A stretch of 64,000 nt of DNA from Lasiodiplodia sp. COLG20 (taxonomy: Eukaryota > Ascomycota > Dothideomycetes > Botryosphaeriales > Botryosphaeriaceae). The notes beneath the pieces are model-generated. The model was given only the letters and a program-made list of their open reading frames with translations. It had not been told where the DNA came from and did no database searches. Position numbers and translations under genes: made by a program. Shown one piece after another: positions 40,001 through 48,651 of this stretch. The stretch spans positions 1,488,001 to 1,552,000 of the forward strand of contig VNWV01000004.1 in the NCBI GenBank assembly GCA_009801085.1, read 5' to 3'. Each line of letters opens with the position of its first letter. Position 1 is the stretch's first letter.

Positions 40001-42907
40001 GCGAACAGCCTCTGTTGCAACATCGATGGACTTCTCTTCAGTAACGGTGGCGCCGATCTTGCGCCTTGAGGATCTGAGGTCGACGCGAAGCCCCTTGATG
40101 CTGACCATACGAGCCCAGACCCTCTTGAGACCGGGAGCCTCGGTGTACAAGCGGAGCATCTTGGCACGAGCGAACGGTGACGCCCATCTGTGACGTCCTG
40201 CATCAAAGCCTTGGATCTGGAGCATCAACGGAGGGTCACCAGGCATGGTGGCTTTGGCTTGGATGAACGCAACACGGAAGTCCAGCGTAACAATTTCCGG
40301 CTTCGAGGGTGCAGCCGGAGTTGTTGACACAGTATCGGCGGCTTCGGAGGCATCCGGCACCGTCAAATGTCTCTGATGTGTCCGTGGTGCTGCAGGAGTA
40401 GGACCGGCAAAGTCTCGATCGGCGTACTGCTTCACAAAGGCTCTTTGCAACACCATCAAGGCAACGCCAATCGCAAAGTGTCTGTATAAAGAGTAGTGGA
40501 CGAAAAGACTCTGAGCAAAAGAGTTGACATGGAAGACTGGTCCTTGGATATCGGTCGAAGTCGTGAATGCCACCTCGAAGCGTGGCAGTCGGAGGAAGGA
40601 CTCCTCTTCTCTGGAGTCAGAAGATTCGATGACGAACCCTTCCAACCCTGCAATGTGGATTGCCAAACGCCTGCCGTCGGTCTCGGTGAGATGTCTTTTA
40701 CGCGGGGCTGGTGATGACGGAGGCGAGTATGGGGATGACGCTCTCAACTGAGATTCGGTGGGCACCGTTCTGCTGGTCATCCTACGCCGCGAAATCCGCG
40801 ATCCAGCATCCTCCGTCTTGTCAGCCTTGTACTCTGCCGACCACGAATCCAAATGCAGTGCACAGCCGCGGGAATGCTCCGAAACATCATGGTCGATACC
40901 GGCAACTTCCACGTTGAAATCGGCTCCCTGCACCTGGAAATGGGTGAGCCACTTCGGCAATTTCCGTAAGAAATTCGGCTTGTTCTTCGACGAAGATCTA
41001 CCCGCTTTGGACGCCTCGTATGTACGCAATTGAGCGACGATCTGGCGCACACCTTCGCTGATCTCCGGACGGACCATGAAGATGTTGAACGTTTCGAAAT
41101 TCAGTCCAACCACAACCGACACCTCGGGTGAGGCATCCAGTTGAACCTTGAACTCCGTCGCGTCCGTAACGAGAAGATTATGCTTCTCGCCGGAAGCTGT
41201 CTGATAGTAGAGTTCGTGGGAAGCCAGACGGAAGAAAGATGACAGGGAATAGTGCAGCTCTCCTCCGGCTGAATGCGAGGATTCCAAATCCAGAGATACA
41301 GACGACATATTGGAGATCAACAGATCGAATTCACCGCTGTCTTTCTTGTCGGGTTGCAGCGGAGGCAGAGTAACTCTGATGACAGGCTCATGAATAGAGA
41401 ACTTGATGTTTGCTTTGGGCAATAACCGAGAGGCAATATGCCGGGTGTCGTGTGGGTCCTGCTTTGGAGCCTTCTTACGGCCTGAAGTCTGCAGTAGCGC
41501 GAGTATTAGAGGCAGATGCCTCGGGTCAAGATCCAGGGACGGAGAAGTGACGACAAAGTTGGCAAACAGAATGTTGGTGTTGCGTTCAGTGACATCTCTT
41601 TCGCGGTCGATCTGGATAGTCTTCGATGGAAGTGTGGTCTTGAGCGTCATGGTCGCCATGGGGATGTACAGAAGCCTTTCCGGATGATCCTGTCCGTGGT
41701 CAATTCCCACAGATATCGCGATGGCTGCGATGAGCGCCTGGTGGGCAATGTCGTGAGGCGCGAAATACATGAGGTGTGCCGGGCTCCGCGGATCCAGACG
41801 AAGAAGGTCAAAACCAAACTCCTTCATGGACATATTCAAGAAGACCGGGCTTTCCTTGGTGCTTCCATCACGAATCCGCTTTGTCACGCCGAAGAAGCTG
41901 ACAGCGAACTGGATCTCCTGAATTCCGCGCAGGAGCGAACTGACAAACTCCTTGGAATCCGAGACAGTCTGCACGATTTCCTCATCGCGGCTCCCTGGAC
42001 GTTCCAACTCTTCCATCACATCATTAAATGAATAGCCAGCGCCCTTCCCTGTAGCCTCGTTGCTAACGTCTGTTTTCTTTTTCTCCTTGACCCTCTCTAA
42101 GCATGTGTGGATATCATCAAATGGCACATTAAAGCGTCCCAACTTGAGGGCAATAGTAGCGTCACGTAGTCCGTCCAATTCTTTGTACAACAATCCGTGG
42201 ACATTAAGCGTGAGGTGGTCCAAAATCTCGGTAGACTCCTGGCCTTCCGGGCTGAAGAGGATATTCCGAACAGTAAAGATCCATTCCGCGGGGCTCTGCT
42301 GCTCGGATTTGGCGCGCCTGTGCTGGAACAGCCGGCTGCGGTCGACCATCTTCCTCCTGGTGTCGACGGCAGCGGTGAACTGAGCAACCTGGATGGCGCC
42401 GACATCCTGGATGACCAGCGACGTGGAGGTCGCGACCACGTCAAACAAACGGATCCAGTCGAGCTTCCTGTGCAACTTTTTTATCTGCTCCTTTGTCTCC
42501 GTCAGCTTCTGCCAGGTCCTGCTCCTCTTGTGTCCCTTCTTGAATTCCCCCTTTGCCTTGTCTCCCTCCTTTGTGTGTGACAGCGATCCATTCGCGTGAG
42601 GTTTCGACGCCGAGGCTTTGGGCGGGGTTGGTCCCAACTTGTTGAGGTCGACCGAGACATTGAGCTCTTCGAGAACGAGGCTGACATATGTGGGCTGGGC
42701 GAAGGTTGGGCGATGTAGCGATATCCTCAGGCCGCGGAGGTCAAGGCGGATGCCGTCTTTGGGGGTGAAAGATATGCGGCGCAGACCGTACCACCCCAGG
42801 CGCTGGATGGAGATGCCAGTGACGATGCGGAGGAGGGCGAAGACGACGAAGGTGGAGAGGTAGAGCAGGACGAGCAGACCGGACAGGAACGAGAGTGTGG
42901 TAGCCAT
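34043..42907 (-). CDS. FMP27: Fmp27 / BLTP2-type bridge-like lipid transfer protein
   Basis: One uninterrupted frame of 2954 aa. Fmp27 (Hobbit/BLTP2 family) is built of RBG repeats that form a long hydrophobic groove bridging the ER and the plasma membrane or other membranes for bulk phospholipid transfer. An N-terminal transmembrane anchor (residues about 5-27) is followed by the conserved QRLGWYGLRRISF. The GFWDK domain is near 1388 (KVGFWDKIRLSFHSKI), and the WPPW motif unit is near 2175 (SWPPWVPFEVMFEFD). The C-terminal region near 2700 (YIKIPSMVLCLSYKGKGNRN) precedes the basic, Ser-rich disordered end. A charged segment at 1130-1200 is also disordered. Length is in the normal range for filamentous fungi and somewhat longer than yeast Fmp27. 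The ATG at 42907 is directly before the membrane anchor. Confidence 0.95.
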   Translation of the reverse strand: MATTLSFLSGLLVLLYLSTFVVFALLRIVTGISIQRLGWYGLRRISFTPKDGIRLDLRGLRISLHRPTFAQPTYVSLVLEELNVSVDLNKLGPTPPKASASKPHANGSLSHTKEGDKAKGEFKKGHKRSRTWQKLTETKEQIKKLHRKLDWIRLFDVVATSTSLVIQDVGAIQVAQFTAAVDTRRKMVDRSRLFQHRRAKSEQQSPAEWIFTVRNILFSPEGQESTEILDHLTLNVHGLLYKELDGLRDATIALKLGRFNVPFDDIHTCLERVKEKKKTDVSNEATGKGAGYSFNDVMEELERPGSRDEEIVQTVSDSKEFVSSLLRGIQEIQFAVSFFGVTKRIRDGSTKESPVFLNMSMKEFGFDLLRLDPRSPAHLMYFAPHDIAHQALIAAIAISVGIDHGQDHPERLLYIPMATMTLKTTLPSKTIQIDRERDVTERNTNILFANFVVTSPSLDLDPRHLPLILALLQTSGRKKAPKQDPHDTRHIASRLLPKANIKFSIHEPVIRVTLPPLQPDKKDSGEFDLLISNMSSVSLDLESSHSAGGELHYSLSSFFRLASHELYYQTASGEKHNLLVTDATEFKVQLDASPEVSVVVGLNFETFNIFMVRPEISEGVRQIVAQLRTYEASKAGRSSSKNKPNFLRKLPKWLTHFQVQGADFNVEVAGIDHDVSEHSRGCALHLDSWSAEYKADKTEDAGSRISRRRMTSRTVPTESQLRASSPYSPPSSPAPRKRHLTETDGRRLAIHIAGLEGFVIESSDSREEESFLRLPRFEVAFTTSTDIQGPVFHVNSFAQSLFVHYSLYRHFAIGVALMVLQRAFVKQYADRDFAGPTPAAPRTHQRHLTVPDASEAADTVSTTPAAPSKPEIVTLDFRVAFIQAKATMPGDPPLMLQIQGFDAGRHRWASPFARAKMLRLYTEAPGLKRVWARMVSIKGLRVDLRSSRRKIGATVTEEKSIDVATEAVRIAVPHQLVVHHIFDNITNTIKTVEQLHHRFKTQSNEYVLEKPPEGPKKVPRISIRSQALLFEIEEGGFEWKLGTIFRLGMLEQRQRLAREEAFEIKARKLAESDRRRGNTSNRARSAHPRGRSAQRRDPDVGRKSQSADRESRITSPPERGRGMRYDVDGTAELDDTARIHIEQAREKLNRLHAQSWKRRIDQGLQFQNTAVKDIRSMFWGIDDMPEDPEQTETILAIPQRPALLAFLLSDLNFIVDKPSFPISELPAYLNRIGKGMPFDMQYSLLIPMNVQINAGEARLTLRDYPLPFVHVPAIRSGQSARIPSLSLKTDFVIAEEYRDRESSRLLDVEVVPPEISESGEKSGGFSVSVRRTIAPVKTYSDMKVEVNTNYPTRITWGTSYQPAIQDMMQVIEGFSKAAMDPSDKVGFWDKIRLSFHSKINIAWKGDGDVHVILKGSRDPYKVTGDGAGFTLCLRNDVQLNICQEDDPKKFLTVDSGVAIFAVPDLSHYARMVEQEESDSESIISGSSFKQGASFRKTAMKLSGNVRVMIGLVFEREDNGKRSFDFGPHYNVILKHPDYAKPFEGKEYDAFRDFRSHHIHMSVAIAAPHDRDWTVANTQASSNYNSVHLTPRFFSHFYSWWSLFSGAMSLPVRQGPLWPGVEKSGKKFGRHLATIKFSILLSPLYLSHIYKHKDPDDYGKNVVSATGLKARLDSFMVDIHMRREEFRTSAQNANKPATTTGIRINQVQLDFISADIRAVAATINGAEQSDIEEATEETLASYQNQDDPQVDLSKFTIPDNDLSWVDMDDFVELDWILPSESNPETKILPLACMPRFTYFRQTDHQDNISGDPHRSSPFGNEPTHYCVMSKENDPRRVQCNLISDRLKIVLEQIEQSQRDIGEQQLRILRSTSEDDWELEERLAVYQHHHENLKRKRDILQSMHASLINRLERDDRSAVPRSEGDDQYLEAPEMYDATDKDTKGVDATPLADYISDFNNRFVIHNAQVKWNNALRNIILRYVHQVSQRRGFVYYMSRRAVKFILDIAEEQNKAEETPQTPEMRPRTTSSPLSPQADDDMDVKDRIQQLLEDGKKFVNANDPEPANEDSSKPNADNANEDIAQEFTAQNAYHVRLIAPQIQLQSEKNPKSAVLVTAKGMQLKVIEVMDKDNVEDDVSGLVQRRFSAAMDSLQIFVTSTKTFSTEYLHMYSGNTYGTAAGTSWPPWVPFEVMFEFDTNPYGFSRVVQRTSASLRYDKYNTLRLKYNEDVSGEDSGDVNCIDNAESRVDHLWVEFPHVRAVCDSMQYYAVYIIVLDLLLYSEPLERQRNEKLEKIMLASDFSDLDGAPELVISLQERINQLEEIKTRFQIHEQYLDREGWKNRIELERLLSENEEELFFMMKAITTAQRKSEDRTTEATQPTGLLRYLITASEIVWHLVREGKESLAEVQLGNASFDRTDNSDGSNLNSLEVERIHGLNLLPEAVYPEMIAPYLDEKATAGDGRDTKMLRIHWYMLEAIAGIPVMDHFEVNVFPLKVQLEREIGKKLFEYIFPGVESNAFDEGDFSPFMVKQMLPAEEGQNGEGEGESPIGQTSPEVPAPQSHRASIDGSGPGALELRLQPTLALPDEVRPKSSSGLSSRKGKEGGGGLDFASFKMFDASSRAGTSLFRNLHTSAGPKDTSDTLTINNGRPSSRRSSATKLSGTNEEKSKGRFAMTRAPSSNRKEKSQADDISQMMKRASNYMTFAYIKIPSMVLCLSYKGKGNRNFEDIHDLVFRMPTMEYRNKTWSNLDLAMALKKDVIRALVSHTGAILNNKFSHHRPKDRSRFKQITNPSILLNTNGGSGDASATTSDKDSLRDRSPGDTSSAADEPRRSFTSGRESQLSHADSYSSSARSVTGATWTNGTPGGSGSNLVASSARSMIEDPGSFADELSQVDDRDTASIRHGPNTLHRAITAMSSRSREKELDETEEVNRMKSRLLLGKKFARALGQQKGGDGGR

Positions 42908-44702
42908 GGTGTCGCCCGGTCAGCCGCCATGCGCTGGCGTTTGGTGGTTTGTCCTGGTTGAGGATAGGTGGCTCGCGCGCGCTCAATGAGAGGGGGTGAA
43001 AGGGGCCGGGCGATGCGACCAAATTGCGGGCTATCGTGGCCCCATTGCCTGGCGGTGTAGGGCGCGGGGTGCGAGGTCAGATTTGCGAACTGGGGGAACT
43101 GGACGGCGCGCGCGGCCTGCGGCAGTCCCGGCTCACGGTTTTGGAGGATTCGACTGGAGGGTGACCAGGGATGACGTCGCTTCTGCTGCGAGCTGATGCA
43201 AGCACGGCTGCAGAGTTCTGAAAGAGACGGGAGAGGGGGAGAGACGGCGGCGACGGAACTTCGCGTCCTTTCTTCAGAGCCCCTCGTTGTTTTTGGGGTT
43301 GCAGGGAGGCGGAGGCGCAACCAGGGCCTCCGTGCGCTGGTGTGTAGGCGGCGATCAGCTTCACCTCCGCGGCCAAGCTTCGCCGTCAAAGCGCGGGCTG
43401 TTCTTTCTTTGCCCCTCGGCCAGCTTTGCCGCAGCGTCCCCCGGCGTATCCGCGACTGTCGCAAGATGTGCGCCTGGCGCGCCGTCGAGTCCGCTTCTCG
43501 AATAATCCAGATCTCTAGCACCTGCAGATCGCCCTCCCGCGACGGCCAGAGGCCGATTGCGTCCGGAGATCCTAATAGCTCCCCGCCGATAGGCCGTCCT
43601 AGCAGCGCCTGCACCACCTCAAGAACAGCTCACCCGACGCGACGCGTCGCGCAACAGCGCACTGCGAAAAGACGCCCCGCAGCTGCAGCCTGTTTTCCCT
43701 GATCAACAGCGTCATTTCGCATGCTGTTTGGATTCTTCATGCGCCATATAGTGGAATCCCCCGAACGTCCTCCGCACCCACCAGGTCTCGGGCGGATTTA
43801 GGGAATAAATCTGCACGCCGTGCTGCAAACATCCGTTCGGGGGTAGCGTCGCAATCTGTTTGGGGCTAGCGACTGGCTGCATCTGGCCCACACGGAGACC
43901 ATAAGCGAGAACACCAGGACAACTCGCCGCCGTCTCTCCACTGCCAGGGTTGCTCCCCTGAGCTGCCATTGCTAGCCTAACATTCTCGGAATCTTGCTAG
44001 GACAATTTGCGAAAGGTCTCGCAAGGGATCCTGCCGCTTGGCGAGGGATTGGAGGATTAGTGGGTCTGGAGGCATTTTAGGGAGAGGGCTGGCTCGCAAA
44101 TATCGCAGCCTCGAAAATGAGCACAGAAATCGCCGAACCATTCGTCCAAACGCAAATGAAGGGAAAGGGTCCGGCTAGAGACCAAACAATCGCATTGTTC
44201 TTTTTGCCGGCGTCGATAGGGTCCACGTTGTGTGGCTGGACCAGCGGCACGCGACAACTATGGCCCCCTTGGTTCCCTGTTTTCGTCCTGTGTTCTCGAA
44301 CCTTTCCTCGTTCGGTAAAGGACCATTCTTAGATCAGGTCCCTATTATACCCCAGACTTATTCCGCTCTACATTCACCTACAATCAACGACTACACTTGG
44401 AAGGCGATGCGCTCGTCACACCTCCTTGATCAGGACTCTCGTAAAATGTTACATCTCCAGGCACCCGTCAAGTGTCAAGCAGCGAAAGAATCACACTCAC
44501 TGTTCTTCGAACTAGCAACAGGTCACAACGCACCAGCGAGCACATACCCTCAGGCCTCACAGTCGAAATACCGCTAAGAAAATCGATTTGCTTGATGGAT
44601 CATGTCCAAAGCTCTGTCTGATATAGTACAGTATCAAAGTTCCCCTACCTCCCACCATCGAATGGGCCGACGCAATGGCCGGCGCCATCAAGGATAGGAG
44701 GC
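42908..44702. other. Intergenic upstream of FMP27
   Basis: 1.8 kb. The first 800 bp are GC-rich and form the FMP27 promoter side; overlapping frames on both strands there look composition-driven. A small minus frame at 43712-43969 (85 codons, ATG at 43969) is a weak candidate gene with no recognisable domain. Nothing else supported. Confidence 0.45.
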
Positions 44703-45774
44703 TTAGTCGTAAGCCTCCTCGTAGGCCTCCTCATACGCCTCCCGGGCCTCCTCCAACTCCTCCTTGTCGCTACTCGAGACGGAGCTACCGGAGCGAGTCT
44801 CGTCGGGCAGGTCATCCGTCGGCGGGGGGACGGGGTCGTAGTAATTCGAGTCCGGCGGAGGAGCAGAGCGGTGGTTCTCCTCATCCGAGTCCTCGCCCAA
44901 CTCGTGGGCTATTCGCACAAGACATTGTCAGCATTCATGATCTCTCAAAGAAAAGAGCATAGGAAGATTAAAAAAAAAAAAGAATGGGGCACTCACCAAC
45001 AACGGCGCCCAGCACCGCACCACCGACCACACCCGCGCCCGCCGCCGCGACCATAGCACCGGTGCTGTGGCCCTCCTTCTTCTCCTTCTCCTTCTTCTCC
45101 ACGTCGCCGTAGTACTCTTGCTGGTACTCGCCGTGGCTGCCCTGCTGGCCGTAGCCCGGCCCGTACCCGGCGGGCGGCGCCGCGTTGCCGTACTCGTTGT
45201 AAAAGCCGCCGCCGGGACCGCGCGACTGCTCGGCACCGAAGCCGGGCGCCTCCCACTGCGTGCGGCCCGTGGCCGGCTCGGCGTAGTACGCGCGGTTGCG
45301 CGACGAGTCCCAGTGGCTGTACCAGCCGCCGGGAAGCGGCGGGGGGTCGAAGCTGGGCGGCGGGGGCGCGGGGGGTGCGCCGTAGCCCTGCGGCGGCTGG
45401 CCGTAGGGGGGCTGGCCGTAACCCTGCTGGGGAGGAGGGGACTGGTAGTGCTGCGGCGGGGGCTGGCCGTAGGGCTGGCCGTACTGAGGCTGGCCGTAGC
45501 CCTGCTGGGGCGGCGGCGATTGGTAGTGCTGCGGTGGGGGCTGGCCGTAGCCGCCCTGGTCGTAGTAGCCGCGGGAGGCCTCTGTGGTGCAGATGGTCAG
45601 CTTCAGACCCGGAAGCGTCGAGGGACGAATTGAACGCGTGGCAGAGCCGTACGTCGGGTGAGGTCAGTTGAAGTGGACACCATTTTACTCACCTCCTTCG
45701 CTGTGCTTGTCCTTGTCCTTATCGCCCATTCCAAGGCCCTCAAACTCTTTGGTTATCTTTTTGAAGAACGACAT
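44703..45774 (-). CDS. WW-domain protein with Gln/Pro/Tyr-rich repeats
   Basis: Three exons: 45774-45693, 45581-44997, 44908-44703; introns 45692-45582 (111 bp) and 44996-44909 (88 bp); 290 aa. Starts MSFFKKITKEFEGLGMG with a short amphipathic helix. Exon 2 begins with a Gln/Pro/Tyr-rich stretch (about 30-90) that contains two near-identical copies of PPPQHYQSPPPQQGYGQP, then one WW domain (about 112-138; GWYSHWDSSRNRAYY and TGRTQWEAP with both signature tryptophans). A Gly/Tyr-rich spacer and a glycine/alanine-rich hydrophobic segment (AAAGAGVVGGAVLGAVVG, about 204-221) follow, then an acidic tail. WW domains bind Pro-rich ligands; the protein contains such motifs itself, so self-association is conceivable. 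The hydrophobic segment could insert in a membrane. No specific function known to me. Confidence 0.82.
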
Positions 45775-47301
45775 GCCGGGCAGGTCTTTTGCTGCGCAAC
45801 AGGTGGTAGAAGGTGGGGTGGTATGTGAAGTGGGATGAGCAAGAGAGAGAGTGAGAGCAGAGATGTGGCCTTGAGGGAATTCCCTTTTATAGCGGAGTAA
45901 TGCTCGACAGTGACGATGGCGGGAAATCGTAGGGCAAGACAGCCTCCACGTAACGCACGCACACACCGCAATGGAAGCTTCCAAACAACGCACCACCAAG
46001 CATCCCGCGGCCGCCGCATACGGAGCTTCAGCCACACGAGCCCCTCCTTACGTTTCCAGCAAGCGAACAGCACCGCCCCTGCACGCGCCAGCTAGATATC
46101 CATCCGCAGATTGATTGGACCCTGTGCAGTTGCTCACCATCATGGTCCCGCGGTCATCCGTGGCAGAGGAACAGCGGGGAATTGAGCCCTCCCCACGTTG
46201 GACAGTTGATAAATTCGCGCAAGACGGAGATGGGAGCGCTCGGAATAAACGGCATCTCAAGCTGTTCGGACAGGCCTAGCGAAGCTTGGACGCAGACTGA
46301 GGCTCTTTTCTCATAGGCTCGGGCCGGCCCCGTCGCCAGCTCGCCAAGCCCTTGTGATTGCGCCAATGTGGCACGCGTGGGGATGTTTGCCCGAAATTGA
46401 TGGCCTGATGGCCCGCGCGTCCACGGCGGCTGTATCGCGTTTGCTGATGTGGCTGGTGATTCTATACACCCAACTGCATGAATCTGAGGCGGCGAATGAC
46501 CGTCTGAAAGACAGGTGGGGAGGAAATTTCGGGATGGCTTCAGCCCGTCTTCCGTTCTGATGCGGCGTCTTCGGTTTTCGATGGCTTGCGGACTACCCGT
46601 CGAAGCACTTGTGCGACGCGCTACATCTCTCAAACTTCCGCAGTCCGTCCGGTGAGCCGCCAGACTTTCTCCATTGAGCCACCGTTGAAGGAGTGAGAGG
46701 GTCAGGAGCTAAGAATAGAGCGGGGAAGAGCTCCCCGCGCCGGGGAAATGATGACTGGTTCATCTGCTGACGCAACCTCTGCGGCCTTTTTGTACACCTG
46801 TCAAGTCTTCAGGGGATGCTGAGGGGGGCCAGGAGACGTGGAAAGCATCAGAAGCATTGTGGAGATGACGAAGAGTGATGATGAAGAGTAATGATATTCA
46901 AAGCATAGAAGAGATCGCCCTCTATCAAGGGTCGGGGCTTGCAGTCTGTCTAACGTACCCTTAGCGATCCCCATAAAACATGAACCCAACAAAAGCCAGA
47001 ACCTGGTCTAGGTCGGCGGGGGTGCTCCTGAACTCCTAGGAAACCAGATGTCGTAAAAAAGCCAATCATGCCGTGCTACCCAATTCGTCCTCGTCGTAAG
47101 TAGATATGTTGGTCTGGGTCACTGCCCATAGATGCAACCCAAACGCCAATGATGCCGATGCTGTCTAGAAATGTAGAGAACAGCGAGAATAATGTCGAGA
47201 AAACGAATCGTGAGTTAGTGTCGCGCACATGTCGTTCTGGTTCGTCGAGGTGTGGCGCAGGCAAGAGGAGCCGGGATGATGCAATGGACGCGGGCCATTA
47301 G
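45775..47301. other. Intergenic
   Basis: 1.5 kb between the WW-domain gene start and the transporter stop. Several short frames on both strands, none with domain features. No RNA gene or repeat seen. Confidence 0.5.
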
Positions 47302-48651
47302 CTAAACCCCGCCATACCGCTCCTCCGCACCGGCTCCCAGTAATCGCTGTTCCTCCGCGTTTGGCGAGGACATGCCGCTGTTACCTGCACCTCCGTCGAC
47401 CGAGGGGATCCATCCCCTAAGCCAGCCTGAGACCCTCCGCCATCTCCATCGCTTCCCGCCCTCCTCAGGCACGAGGATAGTGGAGTCGGCGAGCGATCCC
47501 TCGCCGTAGTACCAGAACTGCACGCCGACGGCGCCGTCCATCATCAGCACGCCCGCCGCTCCCAGCCAGAACGGGATGGCCCGACCGACCCATTCGGATT
47601 GCACGCTGCCCGCAGATCCGACCCAGCCACGAGCTCCGTGAGGCGGGTATGTGCCCCATGCGCACGGATTCGAAAGGATAGAGGATGAGTAGAACAAGTT
47701 ACCCATGAATGCCGCCAGGAAGAGGGTCGGGGACAAGCCAGAAGTGGACTTGCGCTTGTAGTTCTTGTACAGCTGCGGCATGCGGGAGCCTAGGTACATG
47801 ACGGTGCTAAGCCAGGACAGCAGTCGGCCGGCCACCTGCGTGGCAGTCTCCGTCGACTCCTTTTGGTGCGCGATGATAGGGTACGCCGGGCTCGGTCCAT
47901 TCAGAGGAGAGGCTTGCGCGACAACGGCAAGGAGCATGGAGACGTAGAGGACAGTGCGCGGAGACGGGTACGGGGAGCCGGAGCGGCCGATACGGCGGAT
48001 GCTGCGATTCGACGGCGTAGGCTCCATGTCGTCCTCGTCCATATCCTCACGTTCCTTGGAAGAGGGCGAGGAAGAATACTGCGGGCTCCGGAACACATCC
48101 TTGGGATCCGAGTGCGGCACGCGCTTCGCGTCAGTGCTGTCGTTATCAGAGATGGACACGCCATCAATGAACTCCGTCATATCGGCCGCGCCATCGCCAT
48201 GGTAATTGTCGCGCGAGCCTCTCCTCCACGCGCGCACCAACGGGCGGCCGTGGCGCAGGCGCTCGTACCAAATCCATTGTGCGACCAGACAGCAGTCCAC
48301 GAAGCAGTAGTAGCAGGCGATTATGACCTGCCACAGAGCCTGGTCGGTAAACAGCGAACCCAGCAGGTTCGACAGATCACCCAACAGCCATTCGGCGAGA
48401 AAGAATATGCTGAGCCCCGAGGTGCTCTTGATGGTGTAGTTCTTGTATATCTGGGGCAGCTGGGCAAAGAGCCACGACACGATGCTGAGGGTTCCGAGGA
48501 GCGAGGATATGAAGGCAAGCTTGGTGGGCACGCAGGTGTGGAAGGTGGAGGAGAAGCGAAAGAGGAAGTCGGACTCGGGCTCGCAGTAGGCAGGGAGCGA
48601 GGGCTCAAAGACGGAGCGCAGGGCCGACCACGGCGGAGAAGAGTCTGCCAT
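47302..48651 (-). CDS. PQ-loop vacuolar basic amino acid transporter (Ypq/Rtc2-like)
   Basis: Intronless, 449 aa from the ATG at 48651 (the frame extends six codons upstream but without ATG). Seven-helix PQ-loop proteins of this type (yeast Ypq1-3/Rtc2, animal PQLC2) move lysine, arginine or histidine across the vacuolar or lysosomal membrane. Two PQ-loop repeats are plain: SWLFAQLPQIYKNYTIKSTS (near 60-80) and YLGSRMPQLYKNYKRKSTS (near 290-310), each with the Pro-Gln that makes the helix kink. Between them is a large hydrophilic loop (about 140-225), acidic and Ser-rich, typical of the fungal members. The C-terminus is cytosolic and contains EEQRLL, a possible acidic dileucine vacuolar sorting signal. 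Confidence 0.9.
   Translation of the reverse strand: MADSSPPWSALRSVFEPSLPAYCEPESDFLFRFSSTFHTCVPTKLAFISSLLGTLSIVSWLFAQLPQIYKNYTIKSTSGLSIFFLAEWLLGDLSNLLGSLFTDQALWQVIIACYYCFVDCCLVAQWIWYERLRHGRPLVRAWRRGSRDNYHGDGAADMTEFIDGVSISDNDSTDAKRVPHSDPKDVFRSPQYSSSPSSKEREDMDEDDMEPTPSNRSIRRIGRSGSPYPSPRTVLYVSMLLAVVAQASPLNGPSPAYPIIAHQKESTETATQVAGRLLSWLSTVMYLGSRMPQLYKNYKRKSTSGLSPTLFLAAFMGNLFYSSSILSNPCAWGTYPPHGARGWVGSAGSVQSEWVGRAIPFWLGAAGVLMMDGAVGVQFWYYGEGSLADSTILVPEEGGKRWRWRRVSGWLRGWIPSVDGGAGNSGMSSPNAEEQRLLGAGAEERYGGV

Noticed and set aside
42727..43617. 296-codon minus frame upstream of FMP27
   Set aside because: It overlaps the FMP27 start in another frame and has composition-driven sequence; the FMP27 membrane anchor fixes the true frame.
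43712..43969. 85-codon minus frame
   Set aside because: It has an ATG and normal composition but no recognisable homology or context; kept only as a weak candidate in the intergenic note.
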